DNA from: Lysobacteraceae bacterium
GTDB taxonomy: Bacteria; Pseudomonadota; Gammaproteobacteria; Xanthomonadales; Xanthomonadaceae
Reading direction: 5' to 3'
NCBI GenBank assembly: GCA_023954075.1
Contig: JAMLIV010000001.1
Location: 248,001 to 312,000, forward strand
Length of the DNA: 64,000 nt
The notes under the pieces: model-generated
The model's input: the letters and a program-made list of their open reading frames with translations, nothing else
What the model was told of the DNA's origin: nothing
The model's database searches: none
Position numbers and translations under genes: made by a program
Shown: positions 6,792 to 19,027 of the stretch, in pieces
How the letters are laid out: each line of letters begins with the position of its first letter
Position numbering within the stretch: position 1 is the first letter of the stretch

Positions 6792-9562
6792 GCGGTACGC
6801 AATCCGGAAACATCGATCCGGCCGAACTGGAGCGACGGTTCGACGAACTGGCCGGCAGCGATGCGGCAACGCGCGAGATCGCGCTGCGTGCCATGGCAAG
6901 AACCACACCGGTGATGGCGCGACGCCTGGCGGCGCTGCTGGATGCGCATCTGCGCCATGCCGACGAAGTGGAGCAGCTCGGCGCATCCGCCCGTTCGGCG
7001 CTGGGGCTGTTCGATACCGAAGCGCTGGTCGGGCGCGAACTGGATGGCTGGCATCTGACCGAGGTGCTCGGGCGCGGCGGCATGGGCGTGGTGTTCGGAG
7101 CGCAGCGGGTGCGTGAGGGAGTGCGCCAGGACGCCGCGATCAAGCTGCTGTCCATCCCGTTGTTCGATGCCGGTGCCGCCGAACGCTTCCGGCATGAAGC
7201 CTTGGCGCTGGCGCGGCTGGACCACCCGGGCATTTGCCGCCTGCGCGATTTTGGCCGCTCGCCGGAAGGTTGGCCGTTCCTGGTGCTGGATCGGGTCGAT
7301 GGTGCGGCCTTGCATCGCTACGCGGAAGCCAAGCCGCTGGTGCAGAAACTGTCGCTGGTGGCGCGCGTGGCCGATGCGGTCGCGGCTGCGCACCGGCAAC
7401 TGGTGGTGCATCTGGACATCAAGCCGGAGAACGTGCTGGTGACGCCGGCCGGCGATCCGGTGCTGCTGGATTTCGGCATCGCACGGGTGCTGGGCGAGGA
7501 CGGCGAAGCCAGCGCCACCGCGACGGTGGCACGCTGGCTCACGCCTGATTACGCCGCGCCTGAACGCCTGCGCGGTGAAGCATCGACGGTCGCGGCCGAC
7601 ATCCACTCACTGGGTGCCTTGCTGTATCGCATCGTTACGGGCCGCACGCCGTTCGATCTGGCCGGGCTTTCGGTCACCGATGCGGTGGCGCGTATCGAGA
7701 AAGGCCCGGAGCCGCCGAGCCGGGTGCTGGGTACCTTGCCGCGCGACCTGGATGCGGTGATTGCGCGCGCGATGCATCCGGACCCGGCCCGGCGGTACGC
7801 CAGTGCCGGCGATTTCGCGGCTGATCTTCGCGCCATCATCGAGCGCCGCCCGGTGAAGGCGCGGCCGGACAGTCTGGGTTATCGGCTGCGTACCGCATTG
7901 CGACGCCATCCGGTGGTGTTGCCGGCCGGCGTCCTGGCGGGTGTGGCCATCCTTGCGATGGCGGCGGTGCTGGCCTGGCAGGCGGCCGATCTGCGCCAAC
8001 AGCGCGACCGGGCCGAACGCGAAGCGGCGCGCGCCAGCCTGGCGAGCCGCTATCTGATCGATTCGCTGGAGGCGATCAATCCCAAGACCCGCTCGGAAAC
8101 CGGCATCGGCCTGACCGCGCTGCTGGATGCCACCGAGGAGAGGTTGCGCCTGCAGGGCACCGGCGACCCACGGTTGCAGGTGGACTTGTATCTGCAGGTT
8201 GGCCGGATTCGCGTATCGCTGGGCGAGGATGCCGCCGCGCTGGCGCTGTTCGATCGTGCGCTGGAACTGGCGCAGGGCGAAGACAGCGGGATCGAGGCGG
8301 TGCAGCAGGCGGCGATCCAGTCCGAGCGGGCCGGTTCGCTGCGTGCGATGGGGCGGCTCGATGAGGCGCTGGAGGCCGCCACGCACGCCGTGGCGCTGGC
8401 CGGCGAGCGCGGCAGCGCACGCATCTTCGCCAACCGCCGCATGGCGCAGGTGTTGGAATACATGGGGCGCTACGACGAGGCGCGGGAACTGGTCCAGCTC
8501 AGCCTGCCGCTGCTGGAGCCGGACAACCTCACAGGACGCGCCGGCCTGTACAACGACCTGGCCGCGATCGGCCTGGCCGAGCTGGATTTCGAGGCCGCTG
8601 AGCGCGGCGCACGGCAGGCCTACGAGCTTTACCGCCAGGCCTATTCGGAACCGCATCTGGATACCACCGAGGCCGCGTGGCGGTTGGCGGCGGGATTGTT
8701 GAACCAGGGTCGCGCGGCCGAAGCCGAGCAGTTGCTGGAGGAGGCGCTGGCCATCCGGCGCACGCTCTATGGCGAGGAGCACCACCTGGTCGGCGAGGTG
8801 ATGACGGTGTTGTCGGGCGCGCAAAGCGTGCTCGGCAAGGCCGAACCGGCACTGGCCAATGCATTGCGCGCCGACGAAATCTATGCGGCCACGCTGGTGC
8901 CCGACAGCCCGCGCCACGTGATGACACTGGGCGCCGCCGGCAACCTGCTGCGCGATGCGGGGCGGCTGGACGAGGCCCGGGTCCGCTTCGCGCGCGGCCT
9001 GCAAGTCGCACGCAAGGCCTATGGCGACGGACCGCACCTGGTTACCGCATTCTTCGTCCAGGCGTTGGCGACGGTCGATGCGCTGCTGGAGGATTTCTCC
9101 AGCGCCCATGATCTGCTGCATGAAGCCTCGGCGATGCACGAGGCGCTGGATGCCAGCGATCGCACCAATGCGATGTATATCCGCCATTCGCTGGCCAGCG
9201 TATTGCGCAGCATGGACGACGTGGCTGCCGCGCTGCCGGAGGCCGAGGCCGCGTGGGAGCTGGCGCAGGCGCTGCTGCCCGAGGACGACGCGGAGCGTGC
9301 GCTGGTGCGTTCGGAACTGGGTCATGTGCTATTGCTGGCCGGGCAGCATGAGGCGGGGCGCGAACACCTGCTGACCGCCGATCAGGTCATTGGCGGGGAG
9401 GACTCGCCGTTGCCGCTGGTCAACCGCATCGGGCATGCCCGCGCCATGCTGGTGATGCATGAGCGCAGTGGCGATGCCCGGGGCCAGGCCGACATGCAGG
9501 CACGGATCTCAAGCCTGGAGGCCGATCGCCCGTCCGCTGCTGTGCCGCCGGCGACGCCGTAG
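6788..9562 (+). CDS. Membrane Ser/Thr protein kinase with C-terminal TPR sensor region
   Basis: 924 aa. A helical N-terminal segment (about 1-80) precedes a protein kinase domain: glycine loop LGRGGMG (94-100), lysine K119, catalytic loop HLDIKPEN (208-215, with Leu in place of the usual Arg of HRD) and DFG (228-230). A single transmembrane helix lies near 378-398 (VLPAGVLAGVAILAMAAVLAW). The remaining 500 residues are TPR repeats (YDEARELVQLSLPLLE, AEAEQLLEEALAIRRTLYGE), expected in the periplasm. It is translationally coupled to the ECF sigma gene; in related systems such kinases phosphorylate the partner sigma factor, which I infer here. Confidence 0.88.
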   Translation: MSGTQSGNIDPAELERRFDELAGSDAATREIALRAMARTTPVMARRLAALLDAHLRHADEVEQLGASARSALGLFDTEALVGRELDGWHLTEVLGRGGMGVVFGAQRVREGVRQDAAIKLLSIPLFDAGAAERFRHEALALARLDHPGICRLRDFGRSPEGWPFLVLDRVDGAALHRYAEAKPLVQKLSLVARVADAVAAAHRQLVVHLDIKPENVLVTPAGDPVLLDFGIARVLGEDGEASATATVARWLTPDYAAPERLRGEASTVAADIHSLGALLYRIVTGRTPFDLAGLSVTDAVARIEKGPEPPSRVLGTLPRDLDAVIARAMHPDPARRYASAGDFAADLRAIIERRPVKARPDSLGYRLRTALRRHPVVLPAGVLAGVAILAMAAVLAWQAADLRQQRDRAEREAARASLASRYLIDSLEAINPKTRSETGIGLTALLDATEERLRLQGTGDPRLQVDLYLQVGRIRVSLGEDAAALALFDRALELAQGEDSGIEAVQQAAIQSERAGSLRAMGRLDEALEAATHAVALAGERGSARIFANRRMAQVLEYMGRYDEARELVQLSLPLLEPDNLTGRAGLYNDLAAIGLAELDFEAAERGARQAYELYRQAYSEPHLDTTEAAWRLAAGLLNQGRAAEAEQLLEEALAIRRTLYGEEHHLVGEVMTVLSGAQSVLGKAEPALANALRADEIYAATLVPDSPRHVMTLGAAGNLLRDAGRLDEARVRFARGLQVARKAYGDGPHLVTAFFVQALATVDALLEDFSSAHDLLHEASAMHEALDASDRTNAMYIRHSLASVLRSMDDVAAALPEAEAAWELAQALLPEDDAERALVRSELGHVLLLAGQHEAGREHLLTADQVIGGEDSPLPLVNRIGHARAMLVMHERSGDARGQADMQARISSLEADRPSAAVPPATP

Positions 9563-9918
9563 CAGGCAGCGCCACCGTGGTCGCGGTTCCATGCTGTCAT
9601 CGCGCCGCGAGCAGCGGCCAACGCGGGTCTGGTCTATGTTCGCGTCCGCCGCGCAATCCCACCCATGCGGCAACGGCTCCGCAGGAAGGCGTACGCCCGC
9701 ACGCCGGAAACGACGCGAAAGCTGCCGTCGCCCCGCCTGCGCAAACGGATGTTCGCCGCCCCCGCGCCCGCTACACTACGCCCCCCTCCCGAGCGCCGGA
9801 AACCGGCCTCGCATCGTCGCCGACTGCTTCGCAGGTGATGCAGAATGGGCGGTTGAATTTCCTATACTCCGGCTTGGGCGGCGTCGGCCGGTCGGGCTCC
9901 TGCAAGGAGGATGGACCG
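9563..9918. other. Intergenic region without a recognisable gene
   Basis: I see no supported coding region. A TATACT hexamer at 9863-9868 could be the -10 box of the following lipoprotein gene, but no good -35 box lies at the right distance. An AAGGAGGAT ribosome-binding site precedes the ATG at 9919. Confidence 0.4.
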
Positions 9919-10296
9919 ATGTCGAAACCCGTGACCTACGCAAGCTTCGTGGCAGTTGCAACGCTGCTCCTTGGCGGTTGCGCCGTGCCCTCGCTCGGCA
10001 TCCGCCTCGGCACCATACCGGCAGCAAGCGGCAAGGTGGAAGTAGTGGACCTGCGGCCTGAGGGACGCAAGCACATCTGGCGCGATCCGAAGTTCGGACG
10101 CATGGCGAACCTGACCTACATCGGCGATGCGGACACGGTGCCCGACCGCCTGGCATTGCTGCGGGCGATGCTTGATGCGGACGCGGAATTCGTGCAGCGC
10201 TTCGCGCGCGTAGGGACTAGCCGGGCGCGGGTGGACTGGACCTCGGAGCGGTGCTCGCGGAGCTTGCGCGTCGTGGCGTCAACGAGTTCCAGGTAG
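9919..10296 (+). pseudogene. Truncated lipoprotein gene fused out of frame to a ribD-like fragment
   Basis: The open frame encodes 125 aa. MSKPVTYASFVAVATLLLGGC is a strong lipoprotein signal (lipobox LGGC). About 80 plausible residues follow (LRPEGRKHIWRDPKFGRM, ADTVPDRLALLRAMLDADAE), then from about 10230 the frame reads through DNA that encodes a RibD C-terminal domain in another frame. The last 20 or so residues are therefore junk and the native C-terminus is missing. A strong AAGGAGGAT site precedes the start. It may still be translated, but the protein family could not be recognised. Confidence 0.5.
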
Positions 10297-10440
10297 AGGC
10301 GGGGCCGACGCTCGGTGGGAGGTTGTTCGATGCCGGGCGGGTCGACGAGCTCCTGCGCTATGTCGCGCCCCTCCTGCTCTTCGATGCGGCATGGCCCCTG
10401 CTGGCCCTGCTGCGGCCGGCAGCGCGTACGGAAGGCAAGA
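10231..10440 (+). pseudogene. Remnant of a RibD C-terminal (pyrimidine reductase) domain
   Basis: In the third forward frame this reads [20 protein letters not shown], then [20 protein letters not shown] and [18 protein letters not shown]. The [44 protein letters not shown] pattern is the conserved C-terminal core of the riboflavin-pathway reductase (RibD C-terminal/RibG). There is no start codon with a ribosome-binding site, no deaminase domain and no upstream two-thirds of the reductase, so it is a fragment. It is fused to the end of a truncated lipoprotein gene. The functional ribD must be elsewhere. Confidence 0.75.
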
Positions 10441-10496
10441 GCCTGCGCGTCCGAGCCCGCGCGTCAGCCGGCGGGCCGGGGTCGGGAGGGCGGCAC

Positions 10497-10548
10497 GAGG
10501 CCCCAGCGGGCCGCTCGGGGAAGGGGAGCGGCCCGCGGTTTGGGCCTC
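10497..10548 (+). other. Long GC-rich hairpin
   Basis: CGGGCCGCTC (10507-10516) pairs perfectly with GAGCGGCCCG (10526-10535) around a 9-base loop. An outer helix forms between GAGGCCC (10497-10503) and GGGCCTC (10542-10548). No U-tract follows. It may be a structured transcript end for the degraded genes upstream. Confidence 0.6.
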
Positions 10549-10574
10549 GACGCGACCGCCAAGGCGATCGCCGC

Positions 10575-10604
10575 TTGAGGCCGGCCCCGGTTCGTCGCTA
10601 TAAT
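10575..10604 (+). promoter_or_regulatory. Sigma-70 promoter of rpsO
   Basis: TTGAGG (10575-10580) and a perfect TATAAT (10599-10604) are separated by 18 bases, about 120 bases before the rpsO start. Confidence 0.7.
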
Positions 10605-10610
10605 TCCGCG

Positions 10611-10628
10611 GCTTTGTTTGCACAAAGC
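10611..10628 (+). promoter_or_regulatory. Hairpin at the start of the rpsO leader
   Basis: GCTTTGT and ACAAAGC form a perfect 7-bp stem around TTGC just after the predicted transcription start. It could stabilise the leader or take part in S15 autoregulation, which is known in other bacteria through different structures; that role is inference. Confidence 0.45.
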
Positions 10629-10727
10629 ACTTCATTTCCCGCCGCGCGGCGGATCTTTCCTGGCGGATCAGGCGGTGCGTACGGTGGATGCCGGCGTTCC
10701 TGCAGGTCCCGCGTCAACGAGGTCACC

Positions 10728-10988
10728 ATGTCCATCGACACCGCAAAAATCATCAACGACTACAAGCGCAGCGCCAACGATACCGGCTCGCCCGAAGTGC
10801 AGGTTGCCCTGCTGTCGGCCCGCATCGAACAGCTCACCGAGCACTTCAAGGTCCACAAGCAGGACCACCACAGCCGCCGCGGCCTGCTGATGCTGGTCAA
10901 CCAGCGCCGCAGCATGCTGGGTTATCTCAAGAGCAAGGACAACGAGCGCTACAAGACGCTGATCGAGCGTCTCGGCCTGCGCCGCTGA
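10728..10988 (+). CDS. rpsO: 30S ribosomal protein S15
   Basis: 86 aa, the usual length. S15 binds 16S rRNA early in small-subunit assembly and helps form the bridge to the 50S subunit. The family signature is clear: [36 protein letters not shown] and LLGYLK-like LGYLKSKD. The ATG at 10728 gives the canonical N-terminus [13 protein letters not shown]. It has its own promoter at 10575-10604 and is followed by a strong terminator before pnp, the usual rpsO-pnp arrangement, in which some read-through couples the two genes. Confidence 0.98.
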   Translation: MSIDTAKIINDYKRSANDTGSPEVQVALLSARIEQLTEHFKVHKQDHHSRRGLLMLVNQRRSMLGYLKSKDNERYKTLIERLGLRR

Positions 10989-11004
10989 TCCAACCGTTTC
11001 AACC

Positions 11005-11036
11005 GCGCGGCGCAGAAATGCGCCGCGCGCGTTTTT
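11005..11036 (+). terminator. Intrinsic terminator after rpsO
   Basis: A perfect 10-bp stem GCGCGGCGCA/TGCGCCGCGC with a GAAA loop (11005-11028) is followed by GCGTTTTT. It lies between rpsO and pnp and may act as an attenuator. Confidence 0.85.
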
Positions 11037-11114
11037 CCGGATGCGATTGCATCCAGTCTCCCGCGGCAGCACGTGCGATCGCGGGATCACACGCAAGTCC
11101 AAGGAATCCAGATC

Positions 11115-13214
<2,100 letters not shown>

Positions 13215-13237
13215 TTCCCCGTCAACAGAAACACCAG

Positions 13238-13266
13238 AAAAAAGCGGGCTTTGGCCCGCTTTTTTT
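13238..13266 (+). terminator. Intrinsic terminator after pnp
   Basis: AGCGGGC/GCCCGCT stem with a TTTG loop, an A-run before it and seven T after it, so it can also work for convergent transcription from recN. Confidence 0.9.
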
Positions 13267-13307
13267 CATGTTGATTCGAGCCTGATTCCCCGCGCCCGGC
13301 GCAACGC

Positions 13308-14972
<1,665 letters not shown>

Positions 14973-15100
14973 GAAATGAGTGGCAATCCACCGCAACCGC
15001 GCGGCGGGCGCACGCTAGCACGGGCGGCGGCGTCCGCCAACGCTTGTCGAACCGCGTCCGCGCCCCCACATCAAGCGGGAAATCTTCTACGATCGCCGCC

Positions 15101-16144
15101 GTGAACCTGTCGCTCGACGCCCGCTCCCGCCATCTCCTGCAGACCCTGATCGCGCAGTATATCCGCGACGGGGTGCCGGTCGGCTCGCGCACCCTGTCCA
15201 AATCCGCGGGACTCGACATTTCCCCGGCCACGATCCGCAACGTCATGGCCGATCTGGAAGACGTGGGTCTGGTCGCCACCCCGCACACTTCGGCCGGGCG
15301 CGTGCCGACCGCGCAGGGCTATCGCCTGTTCGTCGACAGCCTGCTGCAGGTCGAGCCGCTGGATGAGGCCCAGATGGCGCAGATCGGCCAGCGTCTGACG
15401 CCGCAGCTGGGCACCCACGGCCTGATCAGCAAGGTCTCCGAGCTGCTTTCGGCCATGACCCACTTCGTCGGCATGGTGACGGTGCCGCGGCGCGACCAGT
15501 TCGCGCTGCGCCACATCGATTTCGTGACGCTCGATCCCGAGCGGGTGCTGGTGATCCTGGTATTCACCGACAACGAGGTGCAGAACCGCATCGTCCACAC
15601 CCGCCGCCCGTATTCGCCGGCCGAGCTGGAGCGCACCGCGAATTATCTGAATCAGCACTTCGCCGGGCTGCCGCTGCCCGCGATCCGGCAGCGCCTGCGG
15701 GCCGAGCTGGCCGAGGCGCGCAGCGAGATGGACCGGCTGCTGAGCGTGGTGGCCGACGTTGCGGAGGGCGCGTTTGCGCCGGTGGGCGAGGACGACATGC
15801 TGGTGGCCGGCCAGACCCAGCTCATGGGCGTGCAAGACTTGTCCGACCTGGAGCGGCTGCGCGAGTTGTTCGAGGCGTTTTCGCGCAAGAAGGAACTCCT
15901 GCAGCTGCTGGAAGGCTGCGCCCACGCCCAGGGCGTGCGGCTGTTCATCGGTGAGGAAAGCGGCGTGGCGCCGCTCGGACAGTGCTCGGTGGTGACCGCG
16001 CCCTACGGCGTGGACGGCCGCGTGCTGGGCGTGCTGGGCGTGATCGGCCCCACCCGCATGGCCTACGACCGGGTCATCCCGATGGTGCAGGCGACCGCCA
16101 ACGTGCTGGGCGCGGCCTTGAATCGCGCCGGGCAGGCCCAATAA
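15101..16144 (+). CDS. hrcA: Heat-inducible transcription repressor HrcA
   Basis: 347 aa. HrcA represses class I heat-shock genes by binding CIRCE operators. The winged helix N-terminus is evident (LSLDARSRHLLQTLIAQYIRDG, PVGSRTLSKSAGLDISPATI), followed by the GAF-like and dimerisation regions and the C-terminal QCSVVTAPYGVDGRVLGVLG-type ending. The GTG at 15101 is supported by the family N-terminus. It heads the hrcA-grpE-dnaK-dnaJ cluster. No CIRCE inverted repeat (TTAGCACTC-N9-GAGTGCTAA) was found in this cluster, so its operator is presumably at groESL elsewhere. Confidence 0.95.
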   Translation: MNLSLDARSRHLLQTLIAQYIRDGVPVGSRTLSKSAGLDISPATIRNVMADLEDVGLVATPHTSAGRVPTAQGYRLFVDSLLQVEPLDEAQMAQIGQRLTPQLGTHGLISKVSELLSAMTHFVGMVTVPRRDQFALRHIDFVTLDPERVLVILVFTDNEVQNRIVHTRRPYSPAELERTANYLNQHFAGLPLPAIRQRLRAELAEARSEMDRLLSVVADVAEGAFAPVGEDDMLVAGQTQLMGVQDLSDLERLRELFEAFSRKKELLQLLEGCAHAQGVRLFIGEESGVAPLGQCSVVTAPYGVDGRVLGVLGVIGPTRMAYDRVIPMVQATANVLGAALNRAGQAQ

Positions 16145-16159
16145 GCCCCTGAGTGTGCC

Positions 16160-16196
16160 GCCGGCGTGCTTGCGCGCGCCGGCTGCCTTCTTTTTC
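16160..16196 (+). terminator. Possible intrinsic terminator after hrcA
   Basis: GCCGGCG/CGCCGGC stem (7 bp, 10-base loop) followed by a T-rich stretch TTCTTTTTC, between hrcA and grpE. The stem is short, so it may be leaky. Confidence 0.45.
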
Positions 16197-16228
16197 TTAC
16201 GATTGCCGTTACCCACGGAGAGATTCCG

Positions 16229-16735
16229 ATGACGACACACCACCACCCGGACGCGACCGCGCAGGATCTTCCGGACAATCCCGACGACCTGGCGCTGCGG
16301 ATCGAGGCGCTGGAGCAGGAGCTGGGTCAGGCGCGCGACGAGCAGCTGCGCGACCGCGCCGAGCTGGAGAACCAGCGTCGGCGCCTGCTGCGGGAAGCCG
16401 AGCAGGCGCGCAGGTTCGCCAATGAAAAGCTCCTGGCCGAACTGCTGCCCGTGTTCGACAGCCTGGAGGCGGGGCTTGCCGCCAACGGCGAGGCCGGAAG
16501 CCTGCGCGAGGGCGTGGAACTGACCCTGCGCCAGCTCACCCGCGTGGCCGAGGCCAACGGCCTGCAGGTGGTCGACCCGGCCGGGCAGGCCTTCGATCCC
16601 GAGCGGCACCAGGCGATGAGCGTGGCGGCCTCGGAAGCACACGCGCCGGGCAGCGTGGTGCAGGTCTACCAGAAGGGCTATGTGCTCAACGACCGCCTGC
16701 TGCGCCCGGCGCTGGTGGTGGTCGCCGCCGAATAG
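16229..16735 (+). CDS. grpE: Nucleotide exchange factor GrpE
   Basis: 168 aa. GrpE is the homodimeric exchange factor that releases ADP from DnaK. A long helical N-terminal half (LRIEALEQELGQARDEQLRD) leads to the conserved core (ENQRRRLLREAEQARRFANE, LLPVFDSLEAGL) and the C-terminal beta-wing (FDPERHQAMSVA, VVQVYQKGYVLNDRLLRPALVVVA). ATG 16229 follows GGAGAG. The spacer to dnaK contains a separate heat-shock-type promoter, so grpE and dnaK can be transcribed independently. Confidence 0.96.
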   Translation: MTTHHHPDATAQDLPDNPDDLALRIEALEQELGQARDEQLRDRAELENQRRRLLREAEQARRFANEKLLAELLPVFDSLEAGLAANGEAGSLREGVELTLRQLTRVAEANGLQVVDPAGQAFDPERHQAMSVAASEAHAPGSVVQVYQKGYVLNDRLLRPALVVVAAE

Positions 16736-16777
16736 GGCATCGGCGCACCGGCCGGAAGCGATTTGCGCGCACCGGCC

Positions 16778-16805
16778 CTTGAAGCGGCGGACAAAACCCC
16801 TACAT
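16778..16805 (+). promoter_or_regulatory. Sigma-32-type heat-shock promoter of dnaK
   Basis: CTTGAAG (16778-16784) and CCCCTACAT (16797-16805) are separated by 12 bases, close to the RpoH consensus CTTGAAA-N11-16-CCCCATNT. It lies 54 bases before the dnaK start. Confidence 0.7.
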
Positions 16806-16858
16806 ACGGCTCAATCCCGGTCGCATGACCGAAGACAACTTTCCGGAGGAAACACATC

Positions 16859-18769
16859 ATGGGCAAGATCATCGGCATCGACCTGGGCACGACCAACAGC
16901 TGCGTGGCGATCATGGAAGGCGGCAAGGGCCGCATCATCGAGAACGCCGAGGGCGACCGCACCACCCCGTCCATCGTGGCCTACACCAAGGATGGCGAGG
17001 TGCTGGTGGGCGCGGCGGCCAAGCGCCAGGCGGTCACCAATCCGAAGAACACCTTCTATGCGGTCAAGCGCCTGATCGGGCGCAAGTTCACCGACGCCGA
17101 GGTGCAGAAGGACATCAGCCACGTGCCCTACGGCATCGTCGCGCACGACAACGGCGATGCCTGGGTGCAGAGCGCCGACGGCAAGAAGATGGCGCCGCAG
17201 CAGATTTCCGCCGAAGTGCTGTCCAAGATGAAGAAGACCGCCGAGGACTTCCTGGGTGAGACCATCACCGAGGCCGTCATCACCGTGCCGGCCTACTTCA
17301 ACGATTCCCAGCGCCAGGCGACCAAGGACGCCGGCCGCATCGCCGGTCTCGACGTCAAGCGCATCATCAACGAGCCGACCGCGGCGGCACTGGCCTATGG
17401 CCTGGACAAGTCCGCCGGCGGCGACCGCAAGGTGGCGGTGTACGACCTGGGCGGCGGCACCTTCGACGTCTCCATCATCGAGATCGCCTCGATCGACGGC
17501 GAAAAGCAGTTCGAAGTGCTGGCCACCAACGGCGACACCTTCCTGGGCGGCGAGGACTTCGACAACCGCGTGATCGAGTATCTGGTGGAAGAGTTCCAGA
17601 AGGATCAGGGCCTGGATCTGCGCCGCGATCCGCTCGCGCTGCAGCGCCTGAAGGACGCCGCCGAGCGCGCCAAGATCGAGCTTTCCAGCGCGCAGCAGAC
17701 CGAAGTTAACCTGCCGTACATCACCGCCGACGCGTCCGGTCCCAAGCACCTGGCGATCAAGCTCACCCGCGCCAAGCTCGAGGCCCTGGTCGATGAGCTG
17801 GTCAAGCGCACCATCGAGCCGTGCCGCACCGCGCTCAAGGACGCCGGCCTGCGCGTGTCGGACATCCACGACGTGCTGCTGGTCGGCGGGCAGACCCGCA
17901 TGCCCAAGGTGCAGGCGGCGGTGGCCGAGTTCTTCGGCAAGGAGCCGAAGAAGGACGTCAACCCGGACGAGGCCGTGGCCATGGGCGCGGCGGTGCAGGG
18001 CGGCGTGCTGGCGGGCGACGTGAAGGACGTGCTGCTGCTCGACGTGACCCCGCTGTCGCTCGGTATCGAGACCATGGGCGGCGTGTTCACCAAGCTGATC
18101 GAGAAGAACACCACGATCCCGACCAAGGCCTCGCAGACCTTCTCCACCGCCGACGACAACCAGACCGCGGTCACCGTGCACGTGCTGCAGGGCGAGCGCG
18201 AACAGGCCCGCTACAACAAGTCGCTGGCCAAGTTCGACCTGGCCGGCATCGACGCCGCGCCGCGCGGCATGCCGCAGATCGACGTCACCTTCGACATCGA
18301 CGCCAACGGCATCCTGCACGTCTCGGCCAAGGACAAGAAGACCGGCAAGGAGCAGAAGATCGAGATCAAGGCAGGCTCCGGCCTGTCCGAGGACGAGATC
18401 CAGAAGATGGTGCGCGACGCCGAGCTCAACCGCGAGGAAGACCAGAAGTTCCACGAACTGGTCAACGCGCGCAACAAGGCCGACGCCGTGCTGCACGCCG
18501 CGCGCAACGCGATCAAGGAGCACGGCAGCAAGGTGCCGGGCGACGTGATCGGCCGCGTCGAGGCCGCCATCGCCGATCTCGACGGCGTCGCCAAGGGTGA
18601 CGACAAGACCCAGATCGAGGCGCGCACCCGCACCCTGGAAGACGCCTCGCAGTCGCTCTTCGCCGCCGCACAGGCCGGCGCAGGCGGCGCACAGCCCGAA
18701 GCTCCGGCGGGCGGCAACGAGGATGTGGTCGATGCCGAGTTCACGGAAGTCAAAGGCGACAACAAGTAA
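16859..18769 (+). CDS. dnaK: Molecular chaperone DnaK (Hsp70)
   Basis: 636 aa. It is the ATP-driven chaperone working with DnaJ and GrpE. Signatures are present in order: [13 protein letters not shown] at the N-terminus, [32 protein letters not shown], the second phosphate motif [14 protein letters not shown], the substrate-binding domain ([18 protein letters not shown]) and the helical lid, ending in an acidic tail ([21 protein letters not shown]-like region). GGAGGAAAC precedes the ATG. The promoter at 16778-16805 indicates heat-shock control by RpoH. Confidence 0.99.
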   Translation: MGKIIGIDLGTTNSCVAIMEGGKGRIIENAEGDRTTPSIVAYTKDGEVLVGAAAKRQAVTNPKNTFYAVKRLIGRKFTDAEVQKDISHVPYGIVAHDNGDAWVQSADGKKMAPQQISAEVLSKMKKTAEDFLGETITEAVITVPAYFNDSQRQATKDAGRIAGLDVKRIINEPTAAALAYGLDKSAGGDRKVAVYDLGGGTFDVSIIEIASIDGEKQFEVLATNGDTFLGGEDFDNRVIEYLVEEFQKDQGLDLRRDPLALQRLKDAAERAKIELSSAQQTEVNLPYITADASGPKHLAIKLTRAKLEALVDELVKRTIEPCRTALKDAGLRVSDIHDVLLVGGQTRMPKVQAAVAEFFGKEPKKDVNPDEAVAMGAAVQGGVLAGDVKDVLLLDVTPLSLGIETMGGVFTKLIEKNTTIPTKASQTFSTADDNQTAVTVHVLQGEREQARYNKSLAKFDLAGIDAAPRGMPQIDVTFDIDANGILHVSAKDKKTGKEQKIEIKAGSGLSEDEIQKMVRDAELNREEDQKFHELVNARNKADAVLHAARNAIKEHGSKVPGDVIGRVEAAIADLDGVAKGDDKTQIEARTRTLEDASQSLFAAAQAGAGGAQPEAPAGGNEDVVDAEFTEVKGDNK

Positions 18770-18777
18770 GCCGCTAC

Positions 18778-18897
18778 ATCCCCTCTCCCCCGCCCGCGGC
18801 GGGGGCGCGCAGGGCTTTCGAGCAGCATCGCTGCGAGCCTGCAAGCGCCAGCCGACATGCAAGTCGGCTGGCCGGGGGCCAGAGTGAGGGGTGAGCG
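18778..18897. repeat. Interspersed extragenic repeat, inverted copy
   Basis: Starts CCCCTCTCCCCCGCCCGCGG and ends GCCAGAGTGAGGGGTGAGCG, the complement of the CCCTCACCCC...GGGGAGAGGG type repeat seen at 18940 and 63564. It includes a perfect hairpin GCCAGCCGAC-ATGCAA-GTCGGCTGGC (18848-18873). It fills most of the dnaK-dnaJ spacer. Confidence 0.7.
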
Positions 18898-18939
18898 GCG
18901 ATGCCGCGAGTGCTTTTTGATATCCAAGGCAACAGCCTG

Positions 18940-18992
18940 AAAAGCCCCCTCACCCCAACCCCCTCCCCATCAGCTGATGGGGGAGAGGGAGC
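18940..18992. repeat. Interspersed extragenic repeat, direct copy
   Basis: CCCCCTCACCCCAACCCCCT followed by CCCCATCAGCTGATGGGG and GAGAGGGAGC. The CCCCATCAGCTGATGGGG part is a perfect palindrome. It faces the copy at 18778-18897 so the pair forms a large inverted repeat between dnaK and dnaJ. Confidence 0.75.
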
Positions 18993-19027
18993 TTTCAACG
19001 ATTCCCCATTCCCGATTCCCGGCTCCC

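Noticed and set aside
10440-10600. An FMN riboswitch near the ribD remnant
   Set aside because: The conserved riboswitch core sequences are not present; only a plain hairpin is seen and the ribD piece is a 3' fragment.
14973-16858. CIRCE operators in the hrcA-dnaK region
   Set aside because: No TTAGCACTC/GAGTGCTAA pair was found by eye in the spacers.
16811-18862. A 680-codon open frame antisense to dnaK
   Set aside because: Shadow frame; composition-driven and without any recognisable domain.
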